From CAZBXE01 sp964496125 (lineage in GTDB: Bacteria > Chlamydiota > Chlamydiia > Chlamydiales > CAZBXE01), in assembly GCA_964496125.1 (NCBI GenBank), contig CAZBXE010000012.1:1-58683 (forward strand): a stretch of 58,683 bases of DNA. The letters are read 5' to 3'. A program made the translations under genes and the position numbers. Each line of letters begins with the position of its first letter. Positions within the stretch are counted from its first letter, which is position 1. Positions 32,958 to 41,857 of this stretch are shown here, piece by piece. The notes below the pieces were generated by a model, which made no database searches, was not told the origin of the DNA, and saw only the letters and a program-made list of their open reading frames with translations.

Positions 32958-35900
32958 CTATGTGGTTACCTTGTCTAGGGCCTCAGCAAGGACTTCTGCG
33001 CGGATGTCCAGCCCGAGCCCTTGCATTTCCTTAATCAATACGTTGAACGATTCTGGCGTTCCAGGTTGTAAGAGGTTCTCCCCTTTTACAATCGATTCAT
33101 AAATACGAGTCCTTCCGGCCACGTCATCTGACTTTACGGTCAGGATCTCTTGGAGAAGGTGTGCTGCCCCATACGCTTCGGCCGCCCACACTTCCATCTC
33201 CCCGAACCTTTGACCCCCCATCTGTGCCTTACCACCGAGTGGCTGTTGTGTAACAAGCGAGTAGGGACCAACGGCTCTTGCGTGGATCTTGTCTGCGACC
33301 AAGTGGCCAAGCTTAAGCATATAGATGTAGCCAACCATGACTGGGTTGTCAAAACGCTCACCTGTGCAACCGTTGTAGAGAACGCACTTGCCATCTTCGG
33401 GTAGCCCTTGCTGCTTCATCATTTCCCAGATCCTAGCTTCAGGGAATCCTTCAAACACGGGGCTCTTGATCCAGATGCCAGCTCTCTTTGCAGCAAAGCC
33501 TAAGTGCGTTTCGAAAAGCTGACCCATGTTCATACGAGAAGGTACGCCGAGCGGGTTAAGAATGATCTCAATGGTTGTCCCATCATTCATGTAGGGCATA
33601 TCCTGCTCAGGAACGATGTTCGAAACAACCCCTTTGTTTCCGTGTCGGCCAGCCATCTTATCACCAACTTGGAGTTTTCTCTTAGAGGCAACATAAACCT
33701 TCACTTGGCGTATAACGCCGGGGTCGAGGTCAATGTCCCCTTTTCTGATGGTTTCCAGCTGTGTCTTGTACTGCGTTTCTAGACCTTCAAGTTCTAGATC
33801 AGCTTCTTTTCGGATCTTCTTTAGCGTCTTTGCCACTTGGCTATCTGGCATCAAAAGGTCTTCTGCTTTTTCGTTTTCGAGGACTTCAATAACTTCCTGT
33901 GTGAATACTTCCCCTTTATCGATCAAGATCTCAGCAGTTGTTCTATGCACGATGGCATCTTGCGCCTTATCGCCGAGAAGAAGTGCACCTAGCTTTTCAC
34001 GCATTGCTTGCTTAATCTCAGCTCGTGTTGTCTTGTAGGCTCTCTGCATATCTTTAATACGGCTAGCTTCTTCCACAAGCTCTTCATCTGTCTTCGAGAG
34101 ACGGTCTCTTCTGCTGAACACTTTCACATCCATCACAACGCCTTCTGTACCAGGAGGGGCTGTTAGGGATGCATCTTTAACATCGGCTGCTTTTTCACCA
34201 AAGATTGCTCTTAAGAGGCGCTCTTCAGGGGCAAGTTCAGTTTCGGATTTAGGCGTGATCTTACCGACCAGAATGTCGCCTGGTTTTACCTCAGCACCCA
34301 CACGGATAATCCCGTCGTCGCCAAGGTTTGCAAGCGCTTCTTCCGATACGTTTGGAATATCTCTTGTGATCTCTTCCTTACCGAGCTTTGTATCTCGAGC
34401 TGTCACTTCAAACTCTTCAATATAGACAGACGTGTAGTAGTCTTTTTTGAGGAGTTTCTCAGAGATGATGATCGCATCCTCGTAGTTGTAGCCATACCAA
34501 GGCATAAACGCAACAAGAACGTTCTTCCCAAGAGCAATTTCACCAAGGTCTGTAGCAGGACCATCGGCAATGATATCGCCTGGTTTTACATGGTCACCCA
34601 CGAGGCAAAGTGGCCTTTGGTTGACGCAGGTACCCGCATTGGATCTCATGAATTTCTTCAGTTCGTAGTGTTTTGTGTCTGTCTTATTTAGGCGGATCAC
34701 GATCTGGAAGCCGTCCACATATTCAACCACACCAGCAACTTCCGAAACAAGGACAGAGCCTGAGTCTTTGGCAGCTCTCATTTCAAGCCCCGTACCCACA
34801 ATGGGAGCTTCGGGCTCAAGAAGAGGTACAGCTTGTCTTTGCATGTTCGAACCCATCAGGGCACGGTTAGCGTCATCGTGTTCAAGGAAGGGAATCAAAC
34901 CTGTTACGATGGAAACTAGCTGCTTGGGTGAGACGTCCATGTGGGTAACTTTGGAGGTTTCAATCTCCATCTGTTCGCCTTTGTGGTGCGCCCAGCAAAA
35001 GTCTTCCACAAACATGTTGTGTTTATCAAGCTTCGCAGATGCCTGCGCAATGACGCATCTTTCGTCTTGGCCAGCTGTCATGTATTCAATTTCTTCAGTA
35101 ACAACACCGTCTTTTACGATGCGATAGGGAGTCTCGATAAAACCAAACTCGTTGATCTTCGCAAAAGAAGAGAGTGACGTGATTAGACCGATGTTTGGCC
35201 CTTCAGGAGTTTCAATTGGGCAAATTCTGCCGTAATGGGATGGGTGGACGTCTCGCACTTCGAAACCTGCTCTGTCTCGGTTCAAGCCTCCAGGGCCAAG
35301 AGAGGAGAGACGTCGTTTGTGTGTAAGCTCCGCAATCGGGTTGTTTTGGTCCATAAACTGAGAGAGCTGTGACCTGCCAAAGAAATCCTTCAGCACGCCA
35401 GATAAACCTTTTGCGGAGACAATTTTACCAGGGGTAAGTGTATCTGAGGTGAAGTCGAATAGATTCATCCTTTCTCGGACGATTTTTTCCATTCTTGCAA
35501 GTCCGATACGGCACTGGTTCTGGATCAATTCCCCTACTGAACGGACTCTTCGGTTCGCAAGGTGGTCAATATCGTCTACGCTAACATCTTCTTCGCCATT
35601 GCGCAGCTTCACAAGGTACTTAAGCGCCTCAATAACGTCTTCTTTTGTCAATGTGACAACATTGAGGGCATCGTCGGTGATGGGCATGCCTAGCTTAGAG
35701 TTGAGCTTGTAACGACCTACTTTTCCAAGGTTATAGCGCTTTGGATCAAAGAAAAGGCGCATGATAGCAGAACGTGCATTAGAAAGGGTTGCAGGTTCAC
35801 CTGGTCGAATCTTACGATAGAAGTCTTTCAGGGCTGTTTCATAAGAATCGGTTGGGTCTTTTGCAAGCATTTTAATGATGGGGCTAGTCTCGTCTGCATC

Positions 35901-36734
35901 TTCTGCAATTCGGATCATGTTTACGCCAGCATCGACCATTCGCTTGAGCATCGCTGTTGTCAATTTTTCAGCTGCCTTTCCAAAGACAAGGCCACTTTCT
36001 TCATCGACTACATCTTCTGCTAGGATCTTCCCTACGTACTGTGCAAAGTCTTTCTCAGTTTTGAATTTGACCTTACGTGTGCTGAAAAACTCTTCGATGA
36101 TATCTGTATTCGTCGAATAGCCAAGCGTACGAATAAAGGTTGTTGCTAAAATCTTTCTTCTTCTCTTCTTGCGGTCGATGTAGATGTAGATGATATCGTT
36201 TGTGTCAAAAGAACCTTCGAGCCAGCTTCCTCGATAAGGGATCATACGGAAGGAGTAAATTGTCTGACCGCGGATAGATCGTTCATGCTCAAAGCAAATA
36301 CCAGGGGATCTATGTAGCTGAGAAACAACAACTCGCTCGGCGCCGTTAACGATAAACGTCCCTTTCTCGGTCATGATGGGAATTGTTCCCATGTAGACTT
36401 CTTCTTCTTTAATACCTGTTTCGTCTGTCAGGCGGAATGTTGCTTTCAAGGTGACGTTGTAGGTGATACCGCGTCTGATACACTCTTCAGGGCTATATTT
36501 TGGCACGCCTAGGGAATAGGAAACAAATTCTAAGACTACCTTTTCATCATATGACCTAATGGGGAAGATTTCCGTGAAGACTTCCTGCAGCCCTATATTT
36601 TCCCGTTCATTGGGGAAGATCTCTGCTTGGAGAAATTGATTGTAAGACTTAATTTGCACTTCGATTAGATTCGGAAGATCAATAATCTCTTCCTGATCTT
36701 TAAAACTCACGCGTTTGGGTGCAGTTTTCAACAT
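32958..36734 (-). CDS. rpoB: DNA-directed RNA polymerase subunit beta
   Basis: 1258 residues, near the ~1252 of Chlamydia. The rifampicin-binding cluster is readable as FFGRSQLSQFMDQNNPIAEL followed by THKRRLSSLGPGGLNRDRAG, with the sensitive-type residues Gln, Asp, His and Ser in place. Other landmarks are GPNIGLITSL, the KGDIIADGP-like flap region (HVKPGDIIADGPATDLGEIA), GRHGNKGVVSNI and GGQRFGEMEVWAAEAYGAAH at the C-terminus. GAGGAG lies upstream of the ATG. It is separated from rplL by 128 bases that hold a long stem-loop. Confidence 0.98.
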   Translation of the reverse strand: MLKTAPKRVSFKDQEEIIDLPNLIEVQIKSYNQFLQAEIFPNERENIGLQEVFTEIFPIRSYDEKVVLEFVSYSLGVPKYSPEECIRRGITYNVTLKATFRLTDETGIKEEEVYMGTIPIMTEKGTFIVNGAERVVVSQLHRSPGICFEHERSIRGQTIYSFRMIPYRGSWLEGSFDTNDIIYIYIDRKKRRRKILATTFIRTLGYSTNTDIIEEFFSTRKVKFKTEKDFAQYVGKILAEDVVDEESGLVFGKAAEKLTTAMLKRMVDAGVNMIRIAEDADETSPIIKMLAKDPTDSYETALKDFYRKIRPGEPATLSNARSAIMRLFFDPKRYNLGKVGRYKLNSKLGMPITDDALNVVTLTKEDVIEALKYLVKLRNGEEDVSVDDIDHLANRRVRSVGELIQNQCRIGLARMEKIVRERMNLFDFTSDTLTPGKIVSAKGLSGVLKDFFGRSQLSQFMDQNNPIAELTHKRRLSSLGPGGLNRDRAGFEVRDVHPSHYGRICPIETPEGPNIGLITSLSSFAKINEFGFIETPYRIVKDGVVTEEIEYMTAGQDERCVIAQASAKLDKHNMFVEDFCWAHHKGEQMEIETSKVTHMDVSPKQLVSIVTGLIPFLEHDDANRALMGSNMQRQAVPLLEPEAPIVGTGLEMRAAKDSGSVLVSEVAGVVEYVDGFQIVIRLNKTDTKHYELKKFMRSNAGTCVNQRPLCLVGDHVKPGDIIADGPATDLGEIALGKNVLVAFMPWYGYNYEDAIIISEKLLKKDYYTSVYIEEFEVTARDTKLGKEEITRDIPNVSEEALANLGDDGIIRVGAEVKPGDILVGKITPKSETELAPEERLLRAIFGEKAADVKDASLTAPPGTEGVVMDVKVFSRRDRLSKTDEELVEEASRIKDMQRAYKTTRAEIKQAMREKLGALLLGDKAQDAIVHRTTAEILIDKGEVFTQEVIEVLENEKAEDLLMPDSQVAKTLKKIRKEADLELEGLETQYKTQLETIRKGDIDLDPGVIRQVKVYVASKRKLQVGDKMAGRHGNKGVVSNIVPEQDMPYMNDGTTIEIILNPLGVPSRMNMGQLFETHLGFAAKRAGIWIKSPVFEGFPEARIWEMMKQQGLPEDGKCVLYNGCTGERFDNPVMVGYIYMLKLGHLVADKIHARAVGPYSLVTQQPLGGKAQMGGQRFGEMEVWAAEAYGAAHLLQEILTVKSDDVAGRTRIYESIVKGENLLQPGTPESFNVLIKEMQGLGLDIRAEVLAEALDKVTT

Positions 36735-36802
36735 ACTTTTAGGATCTCCTCGAGAGATAGATTAACAATTCTTTGGACAGTCAGGAACGAACAAGCGCAA
36801 GT

Positions 36803-36838
36803 AAGGGCACAGGTACGCCGCCCGCGTTCCTGGCCCTT
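36803..36838 (-). promoter_or_regulatory. Long stem-loop in the rplL-rpoB gap
   Basis: AAGGGC-a-CAGG-t-ACGC (36803-36818) pairs with GCGT-t-CCTG-GCCCTT (36824-36838) around a 5-base loop: 14 base pairs with one bulge and one mismatch. On the operon's strand no T run follows, so it is not a plain terminator. In E. coli the same gap holds an attenuator and an RNase III processing site, and this hairpin may serve that purpose. Confidence 0.6.
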
Positions 36839-36862
36839 TTATTCTTTAATCGTAGAATTATT

Positions 36863-37261
36863 CTACAGACCCTTTAGGGTAACCTTAGCACCTGCATCAT
36901 GCAGTTTCTTTTGGATGTCTTCAGCTTCTGCTTTTGGAGCTGTTGCTTTCAGAATCTGTGGAGCACCTTCTACGAGATCTTTTGCTTCTTTCAAGCCAAG
37001 ACCAGTCACTTCGCGCACTACTTTAATGATGCCAATTTTCTTGTCGGCTGGAGCTGCGGCTAGTGTGACTTCGAAGTCAGTAGCTTCTGCTGCTGCTTCT
37101 TTGCCTGCATCAGCTGAAGGTGCTGCTGCGATAAAAGCAGGTGCTGCAGCGGCAGCTTTTACTCCCCACTTCTCTTCGAGCATGCTCTTGAGTTCAGAAA
37201 GCTCGAGCACAGTCAATGTGCTAAGATCTTGTACGATTTCTTCTTTTGTTCTTTTACTCAC
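36863..37261 (-). CDS. rplL: Large ribosomal subunit protein bL12 (L7/L12)
   Basis: 132 residues. An N-terminal helical dimer domain (SKRTKEEIVQDLSTLTVLEL), an Ala-rich hinge (~residues 35-62) and a C-terminal factor-binding domain (KKIGIIKVVREVTGLGLKEA, then KDLVEGAPQILK). It forms the flexible stalk with L10 and recruits GTPase factors such as EF-Tu. Follows rplJ by 20 bases. Confidence 0.97.
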   Translation of the reverse strand: MSKRTKEEIVQDLSTLTVLELSELKSMLEEKWGVKAAAAAPAFIAAAPSADAGKEAAAEATDFEVTLAAAPADKKIGIIKVVREVTGLGLKEAKDLVEGAPQILKATAPKAEAEDIQKKLHDAGAKVTLKGL

Positions 37262-37281
37262 GGGAAAACCTCTCTTTTTTT

Positions 37282-37809
37282 TTACTCTTTGCTTTTTTCA
37301 GCGCCTTCAACTCGGTTGTTCACACAGTGAATCACGCTCGTTAAGATAGCTTCTACTACCGCCAATGTTTCGCTCATCGGCGCTTCTAATACTCCAAGGA
37401 ACTGGGCTCTCATCACATCGATACCTGGAAGATTTGAAATCTTTTCTACTTGGTCTCCGCGGTAGACTTGATTGTCGAGCCTGCCCCCTAAAATTTGTAT
37501 TGTCTCTTCTGCCCCTTTACGGAGTTCGAAGACTTGTTTTGCTGTTGTTACAAAATCCTTTCCAGCAAATACTAATGCTATGTGGCCTGGCAGTTGCTCC
37601 AATGAGAGAGAAATGCCAGCTGATTCTGCAGCCTTGACTAATACAGTTTTCCTCATCACTTCAACGTTACCGCCCTGCGATGCCACAGCCCTACGAAATT
37701 TATGCGCAGCATTTGCTCCCAACTTTTCATATCTCATGATGATGAAGTTAGGACGCTCTGAAATTTGGTCTTCTAGATCAAGAAGGAGTAATTTCTTTTC
37801 ATCTTTCAT
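37282..37809 (-). CDS. rplJ: Large ribosomal subunit protein uL10
   Basis: 175 residues. The N-terminal domain binds 23S rRNA with L11 (ISERPNFIIMRYEKLGANAA, then HKFRRAVASQGGNVEVMRKT). The C-terminal helix anchors L12 dimers. The gap to rplA is only 12 bases, so the long leader where L10 represses its own mRNA in E. coli is absent here. Confidence 0.94.
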   Translation of the reverse strand: MKDEKKLLLLDLEDQISERPNFIIMRYEKLGANAAHKFRRAVASQGGNVEVMRKTVLVKAAESAGISLSLEQLPGHIALVFAGKDFVTTAKQVFELRKGAEETIQILGGRLDNQVYRGDQVEKISNLPGIDVMRAQFLGVLEAPMSETLAVVEAILTSVIHCVNNRVEGAEKSKE

Positions 37810-37821
37810 TTCGTTGTCTCC

Positions 37822-38523
37822 TTATGCCGCTTCTGTCACGTCACGTGTATCAATTTTAAGGCCTGGACCCATCGTAGAAGAGAGGACAAGCGACCTAATG
37901 TATTGCCCTTTTGCAGTAGAAGGTTTTGCTCTTGTTACTGCTGTCATAAAGGCGCGTACGTTGCCCATCAGCTGATCGAGAGAGAATGAAATCTTACCTA
38001 CTGCGTTGTTGACAACACCGTGCTTATCGAGTTTAAACTCAATCTTACCTGCTTTTAGCTCTTGTACAGCTTTTGCGATATCTGTCGTTACAGTACCTGC
38101 CTTTGGAGAGGGCATGAGGTTTCTAGGTCCGAGAACCTTACCAAGCTTACCTACATCTCTCATCATCTCAGGTGTTGCGACAACGGCATCGAAATCAAGC
38201 CAGCCCGCAGAGATTTTTTCGATAAGGTCGGCATCTCCTGCATAATCAGCACCAGCTGCAAGTGCCTCTTGGATTTTTGCCCCTTTTGCAAGTACGAGTA
38301 CTCTTGTCTTTTTCCCTGTGCCTGCGGGAAGACTTACTGTCCCTCGTACGTTCTGATCCGATTTACGAGGATCGACACCGAGCATCAGCGCTATCTCTAA
38401 TGACTGGTCAAACTTTATGCCGGGAAAACTCTTTAAAAGCTCAACTGCATCTTTCAGTGAGTACCGTTTCTCACGGTCTACTTTCCCATCAATACTTTTT
38501 AGTCTTTTGCTTCGTTTACTCAT
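37822..38523 (-). CDS. rplA: Large ribosomal subunit protein uL1
   Basis: 233 residues, the usual length. Typical blocks are KRYSLKDAVELLKSFPGIKF, VDPRKSDQNVRGTVSLPAGTG and LGKVLGPRNLMPSPKAGTVT. It forms the L1 stalk that handles deacylated tRNA in the E site and, by family knowledge, can repress the rplK-rplA mRNA. Its ATG overlaps the rplK stop by 4 bases. Confidence 0.97.
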   Translation of the reverse strand: MSKRSKRLKSIDGKVDREKRYSLKDAVELLKSFPGIKFDQSLEIALMLGVDPRKSDQNVRGTVSLPAGTGKKTRVLVLAKGAKIQEALAAGADYAGDADLIEKISAGWLDFDAVVATPEMMRDVGKLGKVLGPRNLMPSPKAGTVTTDIAKAVQELKAGKIEFKLDKHGVVNNAVGKISFSLDQLMGNVRAFMTAVTRAKPSTAKGQYIRSLVLSSTMGPGLKIDTRDVTEAA

Positions 38524-38960
38524 TTTGTTTCCCCTACAAATTCAATCCCCATAGAACGAGCTGTCCCGAGCACAATTTGAATGGCTGCGTCCAAGCTAGC
38601 GGCATTCAAGTCATCCATTTTCTCTTCAGCGATTTTCTTCGCTTCCGCTCTTGTAATTTTTGCAACCTTATCTCGGTTCGGTATCTTTGAGCCTTTTTCT
38701 ATACCCTTTGCTTTTTTAAGAAGCTGAGACATCGGCGGCTTCTTCGTGATGAATGTAAAGCTCTTGTCCGCATAGACAGTGATTTCCGTAGGAAGAATGT
38801 CTCCCCCTTTATCTTGTGTCTTTGCGTTAAATTCTTTGCAAAACGCCATAATGTTGACGCCCGCACCCCCGAGGGCCGGACCAATGGGCGGCGCTGGGTT
38901 TGCTTTCCCTGCTGGAATTTGCAGCTTTATAACCTTTACAACTTTTTTCTCTTTTGCCAT
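38520..38960 (-). CDS. rplK: Large ribosomal subunit protein uL11
   Basis: 146 residues. N-terminal VIKLQIPAGKANPAPPIGPA LGGAGVNI is nearly universal (given in two parts), and the C-terminal rRNA-binding domain includes IQIVLGTARSMGIEFVG. It binds the GTPase-associated centre of 23S rRNA. It follows nusG by a single base. Confidence 0.97.
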   Translation of the reverse strand: MAKEKKVVKVIKLQIPAGKANPAPPIGPALGGAGVNIMAFCKEFNAKTQDKGGDILPTEITVYADKSFTFITKKPPMSQLLKKAKGIEKGSKIPNRDKVAKITRAEAKKIAEEKMDDLNAASLDAAIQIVLGTARSMGIEFVGETK

Positions 38961-38961
38961 T

Positions 38962-39504
38962 TTACGCTTCTTCCTCTTCTAGTATCTCAACTTGGGTAAA
39001 TTCCAGATCATCTACGCGTGTATCTCGTCCAAAGATAGAGACCACCACGCTGATCATTCCCTTCTCGGGGAAGATCTCCACCACAGTACCCACAAAGTTC
39101 ACAAAAACACCGTCAACAATCTTGACGCGGTCTCCCACGACAAATTGGTGCTTCTGGGTGACCTGATCTTGCTTCCTTCTCAGGTCAGCTAATATTTCTT
39201 CGACTTCTGCCTCTGTCAAGGCTGTTGGTGTGTCGCCTCCTAAAAGATCAATGACCCCTTGTGTATTTTTCACATAGAGCCACGAATCATCTGTCAGTTC
39301 CATCTTTAGAAGAAGGTAACCAGGCCATACTTTCTTCTCGACGATCTTTTGCTGTCCTTTCTTCACTTCGGAGACGTTCTCAACAGGGAGGACGACGCTT
39401 TCGATCAGCTCTAGGACCCCTTTGGATTCCCTTTGCTCTTCGAGTGTCTTTTTAACCTTTTTCTCATGCCCAGATAAAACTTGGGCAACATACCATTTTT
39501 GCAT
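38962..39504 (-). CDS. nusG: Transcription termination/antitermination protein NusG
   Basis: 180 residues. NGN domain from KWYVAQVLSGHEKKVKKTLE to about residue 115, with WPGYLLLKMELTDDSWLYVK. KOW domain at the C-terminus (FVVGDRVKIVDGVFVNFVGT). It clamps the elongating polymerase and links it to Rho or to ribosomes. Lies 10 bases after secE, in the universal secE-nusG-rplK order. Confidence 0.96.
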   Translation of the reverse strand: MQKWYVAQVLSGHEKKVKKTLEEQRESKGVLELIESVVLPVENVSEVKKGQQKIVEKKVWPGYLLLKMELTDDSWLYVKNTQGVIDLLGGDTPTALTEAEVEEILADLRRKQDQVTQKHQFVVGDRVKIVDGVFVNFVGTVVEIFPEKGMISVVVSIFGRDTRVDDLEFTQVEILEEEEA

Positions 39505-39514
39505 TCTATACTTC

Positions 39515-39805
39515 CTACCGCGAAATCAGATGAACTACTGCACTCAAGGACATGAGGCACCCTTGAATCACCACATCAATCAAATAAATGCCAAGTCCGA
39601 GAGATAGTGTCGCCCACACAACAATCTTCGTATACGACTTCAACTCTTCTTGGCTTGTCCACGTTATCTTGCCAATTTCATCCTTGATATTGCCTATAAA
39701 ATCCTGCGCTTTGACATTTGTCACTGCCGGACTTACTGTCGATGCCGCTTTCTTGCTCTCCATTGGTTTTCGCTTCTCCGCGAGCTCTGCAGTTCTCGTA
39801 TTCAT
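39515..39805 (-). CDS. secE: Protein translocase subunit SecE
   Basis: 96 residues. One conserved amphipathic helix plus one membrane segment: FIGNIKDEIGKITWTSQEEL, SYTKIVVWATLSLGLGIYLI. The TWTSQEEL sequence matches the usual W-(P/T)-S-x-x-E motif. It stabilises SecY in the inner membrane. The ~30-residue polar extension before it is longer than in minimal SecE. GGGAGAG precedes the ATG at 39805. Lies between tRNA-Trp and nusG, as in Chlamydia. Confidence 0.93.
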   Translation of the reverse strand: MNTRTAELAEKRKPMESKKAASTVSPAVTNVKAQDFIGNIKDEIGKITWTSQEELKSYTKIVVWATLSLGLGIYLIDVVIQGCLMSLSAVVHLISR

Positions 39806-39877
39806 TCTCTCTCCCTGCGACCATTCGACCTAAATGAGTTCAAATTCTGTCCTTCTCAATCACTTATGTCTCGTCGT

Positions 39878-39950
39878 CGAGTGCGGAGGGATTCGAACCC
39901 CCGACCGGCGGCTTTGGAGACCGCTGCTCTACCAGCTGAGCTACACACCC
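39878..39950 (-). tRNA. tRNA-Trp (anticodon CCA)
   Basis: Cloverleaf on the minus strand. The acceptor GGGTGTG pairs with CGCACTC, with discriminator G, the base expected for bacterial TrpRS recognition. D arm GCTC...GAGC, anticodon loop TCTCCAA with CCA, and T loop TTCGAAT. The 3' CCA is not encoded. It sits between tuf and secE, the chlamydial order. Confidence 0.96.
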
Positions 39951-39966
39951 TCACGATGTTAAAAAT

Positions 39967-39992
39967 GCTTCCGCCCCTCTAGGGGCGGAAGC
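39967..39992 (-). terminator. Strong terminator-like hairpin between tuf and tRNA-Trp
   Basis: A perfect 12-bp inverted repeat: GCTTCCGCCCCT on the minus strand, a 2-base centre, then AGGGGCGGAAGC, followed by ATTTTT. It starts 9 bases after the tuf stop. Its T run ends only about 11 bases before the 5' end of tRNA-Trp, so no independent promoter fits between. Partial read-through or RNA processing is therefore implied for the downstream secE-nusG-ribosomal genes. Confidence 0.85.
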
Positions 39993-40001
39993 TTCCACCA
40001 T

Positions 40002-41186
40002 TTACTGGATAATTTCGGATACAGTACCTGCACCGATTGTGTGTCCACCTTCCCTGATCGCAAATCGCATACCTACTTCTAGAGCGATGGGGCAAATCAG
40101 AGTGATTGTGAGTTCAACATTATCCCCTGGCATCACCATCTCTACACCTGCAGGAAGTTCTACAGTCGCAGTTACGTCAGTTGTTCTTACGTAGATCTGG
40201 GGACGGTAGCCTGAGAAGAATGGCTTGTGACGGCCTCCTTCTTCTTTTGTCAGGATGTAAACGGGAGCTTTAAATTTAGTGTGAGGTGTGCATGTTCCTG
40301 GAGCTGCCAGAACCATTCCACGCTCGATATCTTTCTTGTCAACGCTTCGCAGCAGGATACCGACGTTTTCACCAGCTCTTGCTTCATCAAGAGACTTGTT
40401 GAACATCTCAAGGCCTGTTGCTACCGTTTCTTTTGTAGGATGAATACCTACAACTTGCATCTTGTCGTTGATCTTAATCACGCCACGCTCAACTCGGCCT
40501 GTCGCTACCGTTCCACGGCCAGAGATGGAGAACACGTCTTCAATTGGCATAAGGAATGGTTTATCAACTTCACGAGCTGGTGTTGGGATGTGCTTGTCAA
40601 CAGTGTCCATCAGTTCTTGGATCTGTTTTACGTACTTTGGATCACCTTCAAGGGCTTTTAGCGCTGAACCACGAACGATCGGCACATCTTTGTAGCCTTT
40701 TGCTTCGAGGATTTCATGCAATTCCATCTCTACGAGGTCGATGAGTTCTGCATCACTTTCGCCGAGCATATCGACTTTGTTGAGGAAGACAACGATTGAA
40801 GGAACCTGCATCTGACGAGCAAGAAGAATGTGCTCTTTTGTTTGAGGCATCGCACCGTCTGTTGCAGCCACAACGAGAATTGCGCCGTCCATCTGAGCGG
40901 CACCTGTGATCATGTTCTTTACATAGTCAGCGTGGCCTGGGCAGTCAACGTGTGCGTAGTGTCTTGCATCTGTTTCGTACTCTACGTGTGTCGAGTTGAT
41001 CGTGATCCCTCGAGCTTTTTCTTCAGGAGTTTTGTCAATCGAATCGTAGGATCGAAAGGAAGCTTTCCCTTGATCAGCCAAAACTTTCGTAATGGCAGCG
41101 GTTAGTGTTGTTTTACCGTGGTCAACGTGACCAATGGTACCGATATTAACGTGCGGTTTTTTTCGCTCAAAGGCCTGTTTAGCCAT
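40002..41186 (-). CDS. tuf: Elongation factor Tu
   Basis: 394 residues. GTPase motifs G1 GHVDHGKT (19-26), G3 DCPGHADYVKNM and G4 NKVDML are intact, as is the effector loop region ARGITINSTHVEYETD. Domains 2 and 3 end in the conserved FAIREGGHTIGAGTVSEIIQ. It carries aminoacyl-tRNA to the ribosome. It lies between tRNA-Thr (upstream) and a strong hairpin (downstream). Confidence 0.98.
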   Translation of the reverse strand: MAKQAFERKKPHVNIGTIGHVDHGKTTLTAAITKVLADQGKASFRSYDSIDKTPEEKARGITINSTHVEYETDARHYAHVDCPGHADYVKNMITGAAQMDGAILVVAATDGAMPQTKEHILLARQMQVPSIVVFLNKVDMLGESDAELIDLVEMELHEILEAKGYKDVPIVRGSALKALEGDPKYVKQIQELMDTVDKHIPTPAREVDKPFLMPIEDVFSISGRGTVATGRVERGVIKINDKMQVVGIHPTKETVATGLEMFNKSLDEARAGENVGILLRSVDKKDIERGMVLAAPGTCTPHTKFKAPVYILTKEEGGRHKPFFSGYRPQIYVRTTDVTATVELPAGVEMVMPGDNVELTITLICPIALEVGMRFAIREGGHTIGAGTVSEIIQ

Positions 41187-41239
41187 CCTGTTATTCCTCC
41201 GTTATGAGCTCGTGGATAATTTCTACTGTTACTTTTTTT

Positions 41240-41311
41240 TGCCCAGAATAGGACTTGAACCTACGGCCGCTTGCTTACCATGCAAGTGCTCTACCCCTGA
41301 GCTATCTGGGC
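41240..41311 (-). tRNA. tRNA-Thr (anticodon GGT)
   Basis: Cloverleaf on the minus strand: acceptor GCCCAGA with TCTGGGC and discriminator A. D arm GCTC...GAGC, anticodon stem CTTGC/GCAAG around ATGGTAA, and T stem GTAGG/CCTAT around TTCAAGT. CCA is not encoded. It is 53 bases upstream of tuf, as in Chlamydia, and is probably co-transcribed with it. Confidence 0.96.
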
Positions 41312-41404
41312 AAGTGCTCTCGTAAGAACTTTCTTACAAGTAGGGCAAAGGCTTGCAAGTGTAGATTTATTTATAAAATAAATCAACCCCAAATGCGCCT
41401 TTTT

Positions 41405-41623
41405 CTACTTCTGCCGGTAAATAATCCGAGCCTTGGTCAAGTCGTAGGGGGACATCTCCACGGTTACTTTATCTCCCACTAGGACTCTAATATTTTTCAT
41501 TCTCATCTTTCCGCAAAGGAAAGCGTGTACGGTTAATCCATTTTCAAGGGAAACGCGGAATGTCATGTTTGGCAACAATTCCTCGACTGCCCCTTCAAGC
41601 TTTATTGTGTCTTCTTTCGCCAT
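41405..41623 (-). CDS. infA: Translation initiation factor IF-1
   Basis: 72 residues, the universal length. A single OB-fold: AKEDTIKLEGAVEELLPNMT, FRVSLENGLTVHAFLCGKMR, then VLVGDKVTVEMSPYDLTKAR. It binds the 30S A site during initiation. It is the first gene of the infA - tRNA-Thr - tuf series on this strand. The 93-base gap to tRNA-Thr includes a small hairpin (GTAAGAA/TTCTTAC) and an AT-rich inverted repeat (GATTTATTT/AAATAAATC). Confidence 0.97.
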   Translation of the reverse strand: MAKEDTIKLEGAVEELLPNMTFRVSLENGLTVHAFLCGKMRMKNIRVLVGDKVTVEMSPYDLTKARIIYRQK

Positions 41624-41857
41624 GCGCTCTTTGTGTCAAAGGGTTTCGGGCAAAACCTCATAACATTCGTTAGCTTTTTCCCGATTGCCCTAATAAATGT
41701 AATATCAAACCATCTTTACATATATATGTCAATAAAAAATCACGAACTTCCAGCGCAGCCAAATTTAAATAATTTATACCTGTTTTAGGAATGCACAAAT
41801 GCATTGAAAAGTTGGGAATAAGCGAAAACAGCACCCTACCGCCGGGTGTTCTCATGC

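Noticed and set aside
32590..33102. 170-codon plus-strand frame across the rpoB-rpoC junction
   Set aside because: Antisense to two universal genes and to their ribosome binding sites.
41795..41830. TTGAAAAGTTGGGAATA as another variant A repeat
   Set aside because: It resembles the arm end at 58644-58660 but lacks ATACACAAATAAGC, so chance similarity or a heavily decayed copy cannot be told apart.
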